Origin: Halostella salina
GTDB taxonomy: Archaea; Halobacteriota; Halobacteria; Halobacteriales; Natronoarchaeaceae
DNA length: 64,000 nt
Assembly: GCF_003675855.1 (NCBI RefSeq)
Contig: NZ_RCIH01000004.1
Coordinates: 1-64,000 of the forward strand
Reading direction: 5' to 3'
Shown here: positions 1 through 8,726 of the stretch, one piece after another
Layout: the number at the start of each line of letters is the position of its first letter
How positions within the stretch are numbered: the stretch's first letter is position 1
The notes under the pieces: generated by a model
Told to the model about the DNA's origin: nothing
The model's database searches: none
The model's input: the letters and a program-made list of their open reading frames with translations, nothing else
Translations under genes and position numbers: made by a program

Positions 1-127
1 TCCGGGGTCGTAACCGGACGGCGACCGCTGACGCGGGACGCGAAAGCGTACCTCACCGCCGAGGAAACGCGTAACCTGAATATCCCCTTCGGGGAATCCC
101 ACCCCTTCAGGGGTGGGAGGAGGTCAA
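1..127 (+). mobile_element. Right end of an IS1341/IS200-605 type (TnpB) element, truncated by window edge
   Basis: The hairpin TCCCACCCC-TTCA-GGGGTGGGA (97-118) followed by GGAGGTCAAG is what I know as the right terminus of haloarchaeal TnpB elements; a smaller CCCC-TTC-GGGG hairpin (84-94) lies just upstream. In this family the right end also forms the 3' part of the omega-RNA that guides TnpB, the guide being the flanking DNA, here starting near 127. The tnpB gene itself would lie before base 1; a stop at 11-13 in one frame could be its end, but I cannot assign the frame. The exact boundary is inferred from the family pattern. Confidence 0.6.
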
Positions 128-249
128 GATGTTGGTGTGTTCTCCCTCGCCACGTCAGGTGGCCAGTCGCGGATCGCCCGGCAGGTGTCGCGTTTCGCCC
201 CCGGAAACTCGGCTGGGGGTTATAATGGCCGGCCCGGACTACTCTCCGT

Positions 250-360
250 ATGGACTGGGCCCTCAGGATCGGGAAGGACGTTCCGCCGTGGGTACTGAAA
301 GCCGTGCTGATCGCTGCTATCCTGTCGATCGCCGGACTGCAGTATCTCGATATCATCTGA
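250..360 (+). CDS. Possible 36-residue single-span membrane protein
   Basis: This short ATG frame encodes a basic/aromatic start (MDWALRIGK) then one hydrophobic stretch (residues 14-34, VLKAVLIAAILSIAGLQYL). A weak TATA-like TTATAATG lies about 28 bases upstream (around 220), which would fit leaderless transcription. It has no recognisable family. It sits between the transposon end and another small membrane protein, so it may be real or a remnant. Confidence 0.35.
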   Translation: MDWALRIGKDVPPWVLKAVLIAAILSIAGLQYLDII

Positions 361-505
361 GCGTCTCCGCGCTGGCCCAGCTACTGATCCGGTGAGTCAG
401 TGGGGAGGTTTGCAACTGTGGGGGGCGACACGCAGGCGATACGACAGCACGGGGAGCCGCCGCCGAGCATCAAAATAGTTACATTCCAACACGTGTCCCA
501 TCCGG

Positions 506-694
506 ATGATGCGCGGGAACTCCGTTCCGAAGATCGTCGTCGACGAGAACGTGGAGATCGCCGTGTCTCTGGCCGGGATACTGGCAGTCTGTGCTGCCAC
601 CTACTACGTGGGCGAGACGGGGAACTGGGAACCGCTGTCCGCGACGTCGTTCGGACTGGCACTCGTCGTCCTGTTCGTCACGTCCGAGCAGTGA
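506..694 (+). CDS. Small two-helix membrane protein, unknown
   Basis: This encodes 62 residues. A short charged start (MMRGNSVPKIVVDENVE) is followed by two hydrophobic segments (about 18-34 and 46-58) separated by a GETGNWEP loop. Two adjacent ATG codons (506 and 509) could serve as start. An AT-rich patch (CAAAATAGTTACATTCC, about 470-488) upstream could be the promoter. I do not recognise the family; size and layout resemble the many small haloarchaeal integral membrane proteins of unknown role. Confidence 0.55.
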   Translation: MMRGNSVPKIVVDENVEIAVSLAGILAVCAATYYVGETGNWEPLSATSFGLALVVLFVTSEQ

Positions 695-787
695 TCCAGC
701 AGCGCGAGCCTGGAACGTGCCGAGCCCTGCGTCGTTCACCGGTAACCGGTCGATACAGGGTACTCGCTTATCGGTCAGTACAGCGGA

Positions 788-1000
788 TCATTCCTCGAGT
801 TTGTCTGTTACCGTTTCGAAGAGCCGGTCTGTCCACGCTGGGAAGACGAGAGCAGCAAGGGTTCCAACGACGACACCAGCAACAATACCCTGTGTGATAT
901 CTTGGAGAACTGTCGTTCCGACTGCCGACCCGAACGTCACCCCAACCAGCATTGCGAAGACGAGCCGTTCTCCGGCAGTGTCGTCGGAATCCTCAGACAT
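788..1000 (-). CDS. Small glycine-rich membrane protein, unknown
   Basis: This encodes 70 residues: an acidic N-terminus (MSEDSDDTAGE), two hydrophobic helices (about 14-30 and 38-56) rich in small residues with repeated G/A spacing, and a charged tail (WTDRLFETVTDKLEE). The G-x3-G type spacing in GVTFGSAVG and GIVAGVVVG suggests helix packing in the membrane. Function is unknown. It is divergently oriented from the TFS gene. Confidence 0.6.
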   Translation of the reverse strand: MSEDSDDTAGERLVFAMLVGVTFGSAVGTTVLQDITQGIVAGVVVGTLAALVFPAWTDRLFETVTDKLEE

Positions 1001-1220
1001 CTGTCTCTGACAGACCTCCGGGAGGCAAAAATAACCCGGGGTAGCGTCGCGTGATCTGAAACGGCTGTTCGGTTCGCCCGTCTATCTAACAGACGATTCA
1101 GCGGTGATCGCTTGGGATCTGTCCGAGACTCCGTCGTCCCCCGATACTGGTGGATACAGCCATCGAATCGGCCGATACAGCCAGCATGGGCAGTCGCTCC
1201 AATCCACGACGGATCGGAAG

Positions 1221-1240
1221 TTAACACCTATATCCGACAA
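1221..1240 (+). promoter_or_regulatory. TATA/BRE-like promoter of the TFS paralogue
   Basis: TTAACACCTATATCC lies roughly 25-35 bases before the ATG at 1260, the spacing expected for a haloarchaeal transcript with little or no leader. Confidence 0.45.
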
Positions 1241-1259
1241 CCGTGGATTCCTACGTACC

Positions 1260-1577
1260 ATGCAATTCTGTGACGAGTGTGGTTCGCTGATGCACACGGA
1301 GGGCGACACGTGGGTGTGTCGCTCCTGCGAGAACGAGGAATCACGGGACTCGCAAGCGGAAGCGGCGATGGCGATTCAGGATGGACAGCGGGACGACGGG
1401 GCACCCGCCGTGGCCGACGCGACGCAGGACACCACCGAGACGATGCAGGAGCCCTGTCCGGCCGAGGACTGCGACAGCGACCGGGCCACCTCCGAGATGA
1501 TGCCGAAGCCGGGCGGCTCCTACGAGGTCCGGCTGTTCACCTGCGTCCAGTGCGGCCACAAGTGGCGCGAGTCTTGA
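1260..1577 (+). CDS. Transcription factor S family zinc-ribbon protein lacking the DE motif
   Basis: This 105-residue protein has an N-terminal zinc ribbon (C4, C7, C20, C23), an acidic linker and a C-terminal ribbon (C66, C71, C95, C98) ending CGHKWRES, the layout of archaeal TFS, which binds RNA polymerase and stimulates transcript cleavage. In active TFS the ribbon hairpin carries an Asp-Glu pair inserted in the polymerase active site; here that stretch reads MPKPGGSYEVRLF, with no DE. It is therefore likely a non-cleaving paralogue that modulates or inhibits RNA polymerase, as described for Sulfolobus TFS4, rather than the canonical factor. Start chosen at the first residue of the ribbon, matching the promoter. 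Confidence 0.85.
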   Translation: MQFCDECGSLMHTEGDTWVCRSCENEESRDSQAEAAMAIQDGQRDDGAPAVADATQDTTETMQEPCPAEDCDSDRATSEMMPKPGGSYEVRLFTCVQCGHKWRES

Positions 1578-1730
1578 CTCCCCGGTAACCCAAACCACTC
1601 AATTCGCAGGGTCGTTCTATTGGGTGGTTCACTCGACCGGGTGTGAAACTACCCGACTTATACATCGCCCTGCGATACCGCTGCCGGGGAACCTCTGGCG
1701 AACGGCGTGAGGATAGTTTATCACACACCA

Positions 1731-1862
1731 GCATACGCCGCCTCTGGCGGCGTTTCTCCGCCGGAGCGGGGTGGAACCCCGCGGAGGCGGCCTTTTTCAT
1801 CGAAGTTTTTGCACCGAGTGGTTCGCTCGCAGAGCGAGCGAACCCGAGGTGGAAAAAGTTCG
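1731..1862 (-). repeat. 3'-UTR structured repeat, copy A (downstream of engB)
   Basis: Read on the minus strand it begins directly after the engB TAA stop: CGAACTTTTTCC, an 11-bp stem with AGA/TCT loop (1820-1830 with 1834-1844), GCAAAAACTTCGATGAAAAA, GGCCGC, a long inner hairpin, then GAAACGCCGCC-nnn-GGCGGCGTATGC (1731-1752). The same skeleton recurs after the thioredoxin gene at 10717-10852. The T-run right after the stop is a likely terminator. On the plus strand the element ends the TFS transcript with a hairpin followed by TTTTT (1802-1806). Confidence 0.7.
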
Positions 1863-2480
1863 TTAGAAGAACTTGAACAGGTCGTCCCGTTCGGCCTCGT
1901 GGAGGTGGTGGCGGACGGCCTCGGTCAGCGCGTCGATGTCGCCGGTTTTGGCGGTGATCGGCGCGACCGTCTCCTGCCACTGCTGCCACGGGGGAAACAG
2001 GCCGAAGCGGTCGCAGATGGCGTCCAGCCGCTCGTCGCGGTCGTCGACCTTGTCCATCTTGTTGACGGCGATGACCGTCGGGATCCCGAGATCCTGCAGG
2101 AACGCGTACATGTCGATGACGTACGGCACCTCGTCCTCGCCGGAGTGGCGGTCGATGATGTCGACGGCGCTCTTGCCGTCCAGCACGAGCACGGCGACGA
2201 GGACGTTGTCGGCGCGGTCCTCCAGATAGCGCACGATGCCGTCCTTGGTGGCCTCGCGCTGTTCCTCGGCGACGCCGGACATGAAGCCGAAGCCGGGGAG
2301 GTCCGTGAGGACGAAGTCCTCGGGTGCCCAGTCGTAGTGGTTCGGCGAGCGCGTGACGCCGGGCTTGCGGCCGGTGTCGAACGTGTGGCCCGTCAACTCC
2401 CGCATCAGCGTCGACTTCCCGACGTTCGACCGGCCGAGGAAGACAACCTCGGCGTCGCGGTCGGGGCGCTCCTCGAACAT
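1863..2480 (-). CDS. engB: GTP-binding protein EngB (YihA/YsxC family)
   Basis: This 205-residue TrmE-Era-EngA-EngB-Septin-like GTPase shows G1 GRSNVGKST (about residues 17-25), G3 DLPGFGF and G4 NKMD, with the basic [11 protein letters not shown] switch I typical of EngB. In bacteria EngB acts in large ribosomal subunit assembly; archaeal members are presumed ribosome-related. Start chosen at MFEERPD because the open frame upstream reads as non-protein shadow sequence. It is transcribed away from the DUF389 gene that begins 90 bases upstream, so the region between is a divergent promoter. Confidence 0.9.
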   Translation of the reverse strand: MFEERPDRDAEVVFLGRSNVGKSTLMRELTGHTFDTGRKPGVTRSPNHYDWAPEDFVLTDLPGFGFMSGVAEEQREATKDGIVRYLEDRADNVLVAVLVLDGKSAVDIIDRHSGEDEVPYVIDMYAFLQDLGIPTVIAVNKMDKVDDRDERLDAICDRFGLFPPWQQWQETVAPITAKTGDIDALTEAVRHHLHEAERDDLFKFF

Positions 2481-2570
2481 GGCCGCCGGTAGCGCCCCGC
2501 CGCGGTTAAGCGTGCCGTCTGCCGGGCCGGCACCGGGCGTTATTTCCCGGCGGCACCCGAACGCCGCGAC

Positions 2571-3932
2571 GTGCGCCTCGTAGAGGTCATGATCCCGGCG
2601 GGCAAGCGCGAAGCCGTCCTGCGGACGCTGGACGACGAGGGGATCGACTACGCCGTCACCGACGAGACGAGCAGCCGCGAGTACACGGCCGTCGTCTCCT
2701 TCCCCCTGCCGCGCAACGCCGTCGAGCCGGTGCTGGACCGCCTCCGGGAGATCGGCATCGACGACGACAGCTACACCATCGTCATCGACGCCCGGACGGT
2801 CGTCTCGCGGCGGTTCGACGCCCTGCAGGAGCGCTACGACGACGAGGACGAGTCCGACCAGCGGATCGCCCGCGAGGAGGTCCGGACGGAGGCGGCGGAA
2901 CTGATGCCGGACCTGCGGACGTACCTGACACTGGCGGTCGTGAGCGCCGTCGTCGCCACCGCGGGGCTGTTGCTCGACTCGCCCGCCGTCGTCGTCGGGT
3001 CGATGGTGATCGCGCCGGTGCTCGGGCCGGCGATGGCGACCAGCGTCGGCACCGTGGTCAACGACGACGACCTGTTCCGGACCGGGATCAAGCTGCAGGC
3101 GGTCGGTTTCACCGTCGCGGTCGTCGCTGCGACGGCCTTCGCCGTGCTGGTGAAGTCGCTGTACCTCGTCCCGCCGGGACTCGACGTGACGGCGCTCGGG
3201 CAGGTGCAGGGGCGGCTCTCGCCGGATTTCCTCTCGCTGGCGGTGGCGCTCGGGGGCGGCATCGCGGGCGCGATGAGCCTCGCCGGCGGCGTGTCGGCGG
3301 CGCTGGTCGGCGTGATGATCGCCGCGGCGCTCATCCCGCCCGTCGCCGCCGTCGGCATCGGCGTCGCGTGGGGGCTGCCGAACGTCGTGCTCGACGCGAG
3401 CGTGCTGGTGTGCGTGAACCTGCTGTCGATCAACCTCACCGCGCTGGCGGTCCTCTGGTACATGGGCTACCGGCCGGAGCGGTGGTTCGAGGCCGACGAG
3501 GCCCGGTCGAAGACGCTCCGTCGGGTCGGGACGCTGCTGGTCGCCCTGCTCGTCCTCTCGGGCTTTCTCGCCGGCGTGACGCTCACCTCGTTCCAGACGG
3601 CGACCAGCGACCGGGAGATCCGCGACGCGGTCGACGGCGTCCTCGCGGAAGGGGAGTACGAGCGCCTCACGCTGCTGGACACCCGGATAGAGCGAACCGG
3701 CGGACCGATCGGGTCCGAGCCGGCCGCGGTGGTCGTCACGGTGGGCCGGCCGGCCGGCGAGTCGCACCCCGACCTCGCCGACCGGATCCGGGACCGGATC
3801 CGGGACCGGACGAGCGCGGACGCCACCGTGCAGGTGCAGTTCGTGGCCGTCCAGAACGCCGACGCGTCGTCGTCCGACCGGGTCGGGCGGGGGAGCATCG
3901 GAGCGGGGACGCCGCGCGTAGCACGAGCCTAG
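2571..3932 (+). CDS. DUF389/TIGR00341 family membrane protein, copy 1
   Basis: This 453-residue protein starts with GTG ([11 protein letters not shown]). Residues 1-85 form a soluble regulatory-looking domain with V-D-E/I-D-Y pattern; residues about 115-325 hold five to six membrane helices with the family signature [17 protein letters not shown] and [11 protein letters not shown]; a C-terminal extracytoplasmic domain follows. Function of DUF389 is unknown; the repeated membrane unit suggests transport or sensing. It is followed 91 bases later by a paralogue. A 12-base tandem repeat (3781-3810) encodes [10 protein letters not shown] near the end. Confidence 0.85.
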   Translation: MRLVEVMIPAGKREAVLRTLDDEGIDYAVTDETSSREYTAVVSFPLPRNAVEPVLDRLREIGIDDDSYTIVIDARTVVSRRFDALQERYDDEDESDQRIAREEVRTEAAELMPDLRTYLTLAVVSAVVATAGLLLDSPAVVVGSMVIAPVLGPAMATSVGTVVNDDDLFRTGIKLQAVGFTVAVVAATAFAVLVKSLYLVPPGLDVTALGQVQGRLSPDFLSLAVALGGGIAGAMSLAGGVSAALVGVMIAAALIPPVAAVGIGVAWGLPNVVLDASVLVCVNLLSINLTALAVLWYMGYRPERWFEADEARSKTLRRVGTLLVALLVLSGFLAGVTLTSFQTATSDREIRDAVDGVLAEGEYERLTLLDTRIERTGGPIGSEPAAVVVTVGRPAGESHPDLADRIRDRIRDRTSADATVQVQFVAVQNADASSSDRVGRGSIGAGTPRVARA

Positions 3933-4023
3933 CGGTCGGGCGCGGCCGGTAACCGTCCGTTTCGCCGCGGACGCGTCGGTAACGACCCCGGGGGCTCTTT
4001 TGCCGCGGCGGCGTGGACGCCCT

Positions 4024-5379
4024 GTGCGTCTCGTTCAGATCCGCGTCCCCGACGACCGCCGCGGGGACGTGACCGACGCCCTCGACGACGAGCACGTCGA
4101 CTACGTCGTCCTGCGCGACGAGAGCGACGCCGGCGGCTGGGTCGTCGAGTTTCCCCTCCCGACCGACGCCGTCGGGACGGTCCGCGACCGCCTTCGGGAG
4201 GCCGGGTTCCCGGAGGACGGGTACACGGTGATCGGGTCGGCGGAGGCGGCGATGACGCCGCACTCGCAGGAGCTGGCGGACCGGTTCGCCGACGACTTCG
4301 ACCCGCTGACACCGCCGGAGCTCACGTCGAAGGCGAGAGACCTGAGCCGCGACCCGGGGTCGTACGTGGCGATGATCCTCCTGAGCGCCGTCATCGCCAC
4401 CGCCGGCCTGCTGGTCGACTCGCCCGCCATCATCGTCGGGTCGATGGTGATCGCCCCGCTCGTCGGGCCGGTGTTGACGACCGGGGTTGGGGCGGCGCTC
4501 GGCGACACGGAGATGTTCCGCAACAGCCTCTGGCTACAGATTGCCGGCGTCGTCGCCGCCGTCGCCGGAGCGTGGCTGTTCGCGTTCGCCCTTCGTGCCG
4601 GCGGCTTCGTCGCCGACGACCTCGCGGTCACGTCGATCGAACTCGTCGCCCTGCGCCTCTCGCCGAGCGTCTTCGCGATGAGCGTCGGCCTCGCGGCCGG
4701 GGTCGCGGCGGGGTTCGGGCTGACGACCAAGGGACCCACCTCGCTCATCGGCGTGATGATCGCCGCGGCGCTCATCCCGACGGCCGCGACGACCGGCATC
4801 GCGATGGTGTGGGGGTACTACGTCGTCGCCGTCGGGACGCTGTTCCTGCTCGTCGGCACCCTGATCGCGATCAACGTCGGCGTGTACGCGCTGCTGTGGG
4901 GACTGGGATACCGCTCCGGCGAGTGGCACACCCTGCTCTCGGCGGGGACGACGCGGGGGACCGCGGCGGTCGTCGCGACCGTGATGCTGGTCGTCGCCAC
5001 GGTCGGCGTGGCCGCCGTCGGCACCGGCCAGCAGGTCGCGTTCCAGCAGTCGACCACCGCCGCCGTGGAGGACGTGGTCGGGTCGGGGGAGTACGCGGAC
5101 CTGCAGGTCGTCTCGGTCCGGCCGGAGTACACCGGCGTCGGGTCGGCCGGGTCGCCCGAGACCGTCACCGTCGTCGTCAGCAAGACGAGCAACGAGTCGT
5201 ATCCGGGGCTGGCCGCCGACCTCCGGAGGGCCGTCGCGGCCCGCACCGGCGAACAGGTCACCGTCCGTGTCTCGGTACAGGCGTATCAGGTCGCCCGCGG
5301 CCCGGGCAACGCGACCCGGGAGGGCGTCGTGGTCCGCCCGGTACTCCCGACCGCGCTCAGTCGGGATGATGCGCGATAG
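4024..5379 (+). CDS. DUF389/TIGR00341 family membrane protein, copy 2
   Basis: This 451-residue paralogue of the preceding gene has the same order: N-terminal soluble domain ([11 protein letters not shown]), DUF389 helices with [17 protein letters not shown] and [11 protein letters not shown], and a C-terminal extracytoplasmic domain. I chose the GTG at 4024 over the in-frame TTG at 4000 because it aligns with the start of copy 1 (MRLVEVMIP against MRLVQIRVP). The tandem arrangement suggests gene duplication and possibly a hetero-oligomer. Function unknown. Confidence 0.85.
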   Translation: MRLVQIRVPDDRRGDVTDALDDEHVDYVVLRDESDAGGWVVEFPLPTDAVGTVRDRLREAGFPEDGYTVIGSAEAAMTPHSQELADRFADDFDPLTPPELTSKARDLSRDPGSYVAMILLSAVIATAGLLVDSPAIIVGSMVIAPLVGPVLTTGVGAALGDTEMFRNSLWLQIAGVVAAVAGAWLFAFALRAGGFVADDLAVTSIELVALRLSPSVFAMSVGLAAGVAAGFGLTTKGPTSLIGVMIAAALIPTAATTGIAMVWGYYVVAVGTLFLLVGTLIAINVGVYALLWGLGYRSGEWHTLLSAGTTRGTAAVVATVMLVVATVGVAAVGTGQQVAFQQSTTAAVEDVVGSGEYADLQVVSVRPEYTGVGSAGSPETVTVVVSKTSNESYPGLAADLRRAVAARTGEQVTVRVSVQAYQVARGPGNATREGVVVRPVLPTALSRDDAR

Positions 5380-5407
5380 CTCAAACGACCGTTTCACATT
5401 TCGTGGT

Positions 5408-5414
5408 CTATATT
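5408..5414 (+). promoter_or_regulatory. TATA box of the SIMPL lipoprotein gene
   Basis: CTATATT lies about 29 bases before the ATG at 5441, directly after the end of the second DUF389 gene, so the lipoprotein probably has its own promoter. Confidence 0.55.
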
Positions 5415-5440
5415 CTCCCGGGCGTCGGAGATCCGTTCGC

Positions 5441-6214
5441 ATGACACGCAAGCGACTCATCGCAACGCTCGCCGTCGCGACGCTGCTCGTTACGGCGGGC
5501 TGTCTGGGAGCGATCGGCGACTCGTCGGCCGACTCGCCGGCCGACACGACCGACGCCGCCGACGGCGTCGACGACCACAGCGACCACTCCGACCGAACCG
5601 TCAACGTCCGGGCGAGCGGCGAGGTGAGCGCGGACCCCGACCGCGCGATCCTCGACGTCGCGGTGCAGGCGACGGCCGACGACCCCGAGACGGCGCGGCA
5701 GCGTCTCAGTGAGAACGTCTCGACGATGCGGTCGGCGCTCTCCGAGGCCGGCATCCCCGACGACGGGATCGAGACCGCCCACTACGTCATCCGGCAGGAC
5801 CGCGAGTCCCGGCAGACGGAGGGCGTGACTCGCTACGTCGCGATCCACGCCTTCGAGGTCGAGACCGACGACGTGGACGGCGTCGGCTCCGTCATCGAAA
5901 CCGCCGTGAACAACGGCGCGACCGACGTGCATCACGTGGAGTTCACCCTCTCGGAGGAGGCACGGAACGACCTGCGCGAGGACGCGCTCTCGGCCGCCAT
6001 GGAGAACGCGCGTACCGACGCCGACATCCTCGCGGAGAACGCCGACCTGTCGATCGCGGGCGTCTCCTCGGTGTCGACCGGCTCCGTCGACGTGCGGCCG
6101 TACCACGCCGAGGCGATGATGGCCTCGGCCGACGCGGGCGGCACGAACGTCGAGTCCGGCCCGGTCACCGTCTCGGCGCAGGTGCAGGTGACGTACAACG
6201 CGACTGCGGCCTGA
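5441..6214 (+). CDS. SIMPL-domain (DUF541) lipoprotein
   Basis: This 257-residue protein has a signal peptide with hydrophobic core (LIATLAVATLLV) and lipobox TAGC at about residues 18-21, so it is predicted to be lipid-anchored outside the membrane. An Asp/Ser/Ala-rich linker (about 22-50) leads to a SIMPL domain (VNVRASGEVSADPDRAILDV onward, in part), ending with the typical VTVSAQVQVTYNA strand. SIMPL proteins form ring-like oligomers in bacteria; archaeal role unknown. Start chosen at MTRKRL, which begins the signal peptide and fits the TATA box. Confidence 0.85.
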   Translation: MTRKRLIATLAVATLLVTAGCLGAIGDSSADSPADTTDAADGVDDHSDHSDRTVNVRASGEVSADPDRAILDVAVQATADDPETARQRLSENVSTMRSALSEAGIPDDGIETAHYVIRQDRESRQTEGVTRYVAIHAFEVETDDVDGVGSVIETAVNNGATDVHHVEFTLSEEARNDLREDALSAAMENARTDADILAENADLSIAGVSSVSTGSVDVRPYHAEAMMASADAGGTNVESGPVTVSAQVQVTYNATAA

Positions 6215-6236
6215 CCGGCGTCGCGGCCGCGATTCG

Positions 6237-7196
6237 CTACTCGTCGAACGGCAGCTCCGGCTCGTAACCGATCGCTTCGACCGCCGCGTCGAGGACGCCC
6301 TCGACGTTCTCGTTCTCCGCGATGCTCATGTAGTGGTCGGCCGTCACGTCCCGCGAGCGGTCGGCCTTGTTGCAGACCGTGAGCAGCGGCACGTCGTCGA
6401 ACTGCGCCTCGACTGCGTCACGCAGTTCCAGCTGTGCGTCGAGCGGGTAGCCGCAGTCGCCGCTGGCGTCGACCAGGAAGAGCACGCAGTCGGCGAGGTG
6501 CTCCAGCGCGCTGACGGCCTGTGACTCGATGTCGTTGCGCTCGTCGGCCGGGCGGTCGAGCAGTCCCGGCGTGTCGACGATCTGGTAGCGGATCCGCTCG
6601 CGCTCGAAGTGGCCGACGCCGATCCCCTTCGTCGTGAACGGGTACGACGCCGTCTCGCCGCGGGCGTTGGTCACGTCGTTGACGAACGACGACTTCCCCA
6701 CGTTGGGGTAGCCCGCGACGACGATCGCCGGCTCGTCGGGGTCGATGTCGGGGAGCTTGCGGAGCTGTTCGCGCGCGTCGCCGAGGCGTGCGAGGTCGTC
6801 TGCGACCTCCTCGACCACGTCGGCCATGCGGGCGAACGCCTGCTTGCGCACCTTCCGGGCGGTGTCCGTGTCGCCGCGCAGGCGGCCCTGGTACTCCTCG
6901 CGGATCTCGGCGACCTTGCGGCTGGCCCAGGTCACTTCCGAGAGGCTCTGCCTGAGTTCGTCCACGTCGACCAGCGCGTGAGCGAGTTCGTAGTAGAACG
7001 GATCGATCTCCGCGAAGTCCGGCCACGCCGTGACGACGTTCTCCAGGTTGTCGGAGAGGATGTTCGACGCCGTCTGTAGCATCGACTGCTGGGCCTCGAA
7101 GCCGCTTTTCGCCCGGCCCGCCCGCGCCGCCCGCGAGAACGCCTTGTCGATGAGCTCCTCCGACGTGGGCGTCGTCGGGAGGTCCTCGAAAATCAT
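6237..7196 (-). CDS. NOG1-family GTPase
   Basis: This 319-residue protein has an N-terminal helical region (about 1-155; MIFEDLPTTPTSEELIDKAF) followed by an Obg/NOG-type G domain: G1 GYPNVGKSSFVN, switch SYPFTTKGIGVG, G3 DTPGLLDRP and G4 NKAD. This is the archaeal homologue of eukaryotic Nog1, which acts in 60S subunit maturation, so a role in 50S assembly is inferred. It is shorter than eukaryotic Nog1, as expected for archaea. It converges on the SIMPL gene with 22 bases between stops. Confidence 0.9.
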   Translation of the reverse strand: MIFEDLPTTPTSEELIDKAFSRAARAGRAKSGFEAQQSMLQTASNILSDNLENVVTAWPDFAEIDPFYYELAHALVDVDELRQSLSEVTWASRKVAEIREEYQGRLRGDTDTARKVRKQAFARMADVVEEVADDLARLGDAREQLRKLPDIDPDEPAIVVAGYPNVGKSSFVNDVTNARGETASYPFTTKGIGVGHFERERIRYQIVDTPGLLDRPADERNDIESQAVSALEHLADCVLFLVDASGDCGYPLDAQLELRDAVEAQFDDVPLLTVCNKADRSRDVTADHYMSIAENENVEGVLDAAVEAIGYEPELPFDE

Positions 7197-7331
7197 GTCG
7201 GGTCATACATGGTCACCGGGTAAAAGCGCGCGGATCCGGCCGTCTCGCCGCCGGCCGCGGCCGTCCGCTGCGGGCCGCCCGGCCCACCGACCGCAGGAAG
7301 GCACTTACCCGTCGGCGGCGTACCGGTCCCC

Positions 7332-7688
7332 ATGAACTGGCGTGCCGTCGGTATCGGCTTCGTGGTGGAGATCGTCCTCGGCGTGTTCGCCTTCGCCATT
7401 CCGGGCGTCGGCCACGCCGCGGCCGGCCTGATCGGCGGGTTCGTCGCGGGCTACATCGCCGGCGGCGGCCTGCTGTCCGGCGCGTGGCACGGCCTCGTCG
7501 CCGGGGCGCTCGGCGGGATCCTGATCGCGGTCACGCTCGGTCTCGGCGCGGGCGTCATCGGCACGATCGGGCTGGGACCGCTCGGGCCGTTCCTCGGCGG
7601 GACCGTCTTCCTCGTCGCGCTGGTCGTCGCGCTCCTGATGGCCATCGACAGCGCGATCGCGGGGGCGGTCGGCGGGCTGGTGGGATAG
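7332..7688 (+). CDS. DUF5518-type membrane protein
   Basis: This 118-residue, very hydrophobic protein has four predicted helices and repeated small-residue motifs (GLIGGFVAGYIAGG, GALGGILIAV, GAVGGLVG). The pattern of glycine-rich TM segments separated by GAWHGL matches what I recall of the haloarchaeal DUF5518 family; function unknown. It is divergently oriented from the NOG1 gene and stands alone, followed by the compositionally foreign HNH gene. Confidence 0.75.
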   Translation: MNWRAVGIGFVVEIVLGVFAFAIPGVGHAAAGLIGGFVAGYIAGGGLLSGAWHGLVAGALGGILIAVTLGLGAGVIGTIGLGPLGPFLGGTVFLVALVVALLMAIDSAIAGAVGGLVG

Positions 7689-7851
7689 GACACGGCCGGC
7701 GGTGGGGTGACTGCTGCCGAAGTCGTCGGTACTGATGCGTGGCGTCTCCGACATGCTTCAAGCGTTCTGACGGCGAACTGCCTGTGCAGTAGATCTGTCA
7801 GATTGGACGACGTGGCGAAGAGATAAAACCATTCCAACAGAGTGGACTATC

Positions 7852-8643
7852 ATGACAATAACTCAATCAACTCTCAAGGAACTCTGGGGGGCGTCAAAAA
7901 ATGAGTGTGCTCACCCCGATTGTGATATGCAACTTGCTGACCCAGACGGAGATGGTGTTATTGGGGAGATCTGTCATATCCAGGCCCAGAATGAGGGGGG
8001 ACCAAGGTATGATTCATCACTTGACGAGGAAGAGGTTGATTCAGCTTCAAATCTCATTCTTCTGTGCCCCACTCACCATACTGTAGTGGATAAAAATCCG
8101 GAGGACTACTCTTCGCGGGTACTTGAGAGTTGGAAAGAGGAACAACTCACAGAGGGTGATGTAGAAGTACCAGAAACCGATAGTTTGCTTAATGAGTTGG
8201 TCGCCAATACGGAGAGCATTAACGTCGAAGGTGGATCATTCATCGTCACCAATAATCAAATGGGTGGGCAGGTAGCAGATGAGATTACTAACATCGGCCA
8301 GCAACCCCGGCGAATTCCACCTGCAGCACGTCAAGAGATGGTTCAGCAATTGGCCCCGTATGACCCTGGGCCAGTTACTGTGACAGGAATAATGGGAGAT
8401 GGGGAGTCACTCAGATTGGCTGAAGAGATTATGGATGTTCTTGACGAGGCAGGCTGGGACGTAAGTGGTCCCAATCAGGTTGTCCTCAATAGAGCCGTTC
8501 AAGAGATTCAACTAAGGATACCAGAGGATACTGAAGCATTCCGGACACTCGGAAATCTATTTCTTCAGCTTGGATTTAGCTCTGCAGGATACCTTGAAGA
8601 AGAGAAGGAAGGTATCGAGGTTATAGTTGGCTCCAATATATGA
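7852..8643 (+). CDS. HNH endonuclease-domain protein with unknown C-terminal domain, AT-rich, probably acquired
   Basis: This 263-residue protein has an HNH fold at residues 10-95: C19-x4-C24, EICHIQA (H42), GGPRYD, NLILLCPTHH (N67, C72, H75, H76) and VDKNPEDYS, so zinc-ligand and catalytic residues appear intact. Residues 120-150 form a linker with NNQMGGQ and NIGQQ; 172-262 form an alpha/beta domain with MGDGES and DEAGWDVSG. Two 60-base lines counted by hand (8041, 8221) are 43% and 47% G+C, far below the neighbours, and codons end freely in A/T. It is flanked by core genes without tRNA or transposase. A lone defence nuclease is plausible; the C-terminal domain's role is unknown. Confidence 0.8.
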   Translation: MTITQSTLKELWGASKNECAHPDCDMQLADPDGDGVIGEICHIQAQNEGGPRYDSSLDEEEVDSASNLILLCPTHHTVVDKNPEDYSSRVLESWKEEQLTEGDVEVPETDSLLNELVANTESINVEGGSFIVTNNQMGGQVADEITNIGQQPRRIPPAARQEMVQQLAPYDPGPVTVTGIMGDGESLRLAEEIMDVLDEAGWDVSGPNQVVLNRAVQEIQLRIPEDTEAFRTLGNLFLQLGFSSAGYLEEEKEGIEVIVGSNI

Positions 8644-8726
8644 CTGATTGATTATTAGGCCGGCTGTATCTACCATCCAGCACGTACCGACTGTCGCGGA
8701 GGACGAACTGACGAACGGGTACCGGC

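Noticed and set aside
1-74. Attempt to read the C-terminus of TnpB
   Set aside because: Two frames have plausible stops (11-13 and 72-74) and no diagnostic residue is visible, so no protein is annotated.
1863-3767. 634-codon open frame on the minus strand extending engB far upstream
   Set aside because: Its upstream part is an Arg/Pro/Asp-rich shadow of the DUF389 gene on the other strand; the GTPase begins at 2480.
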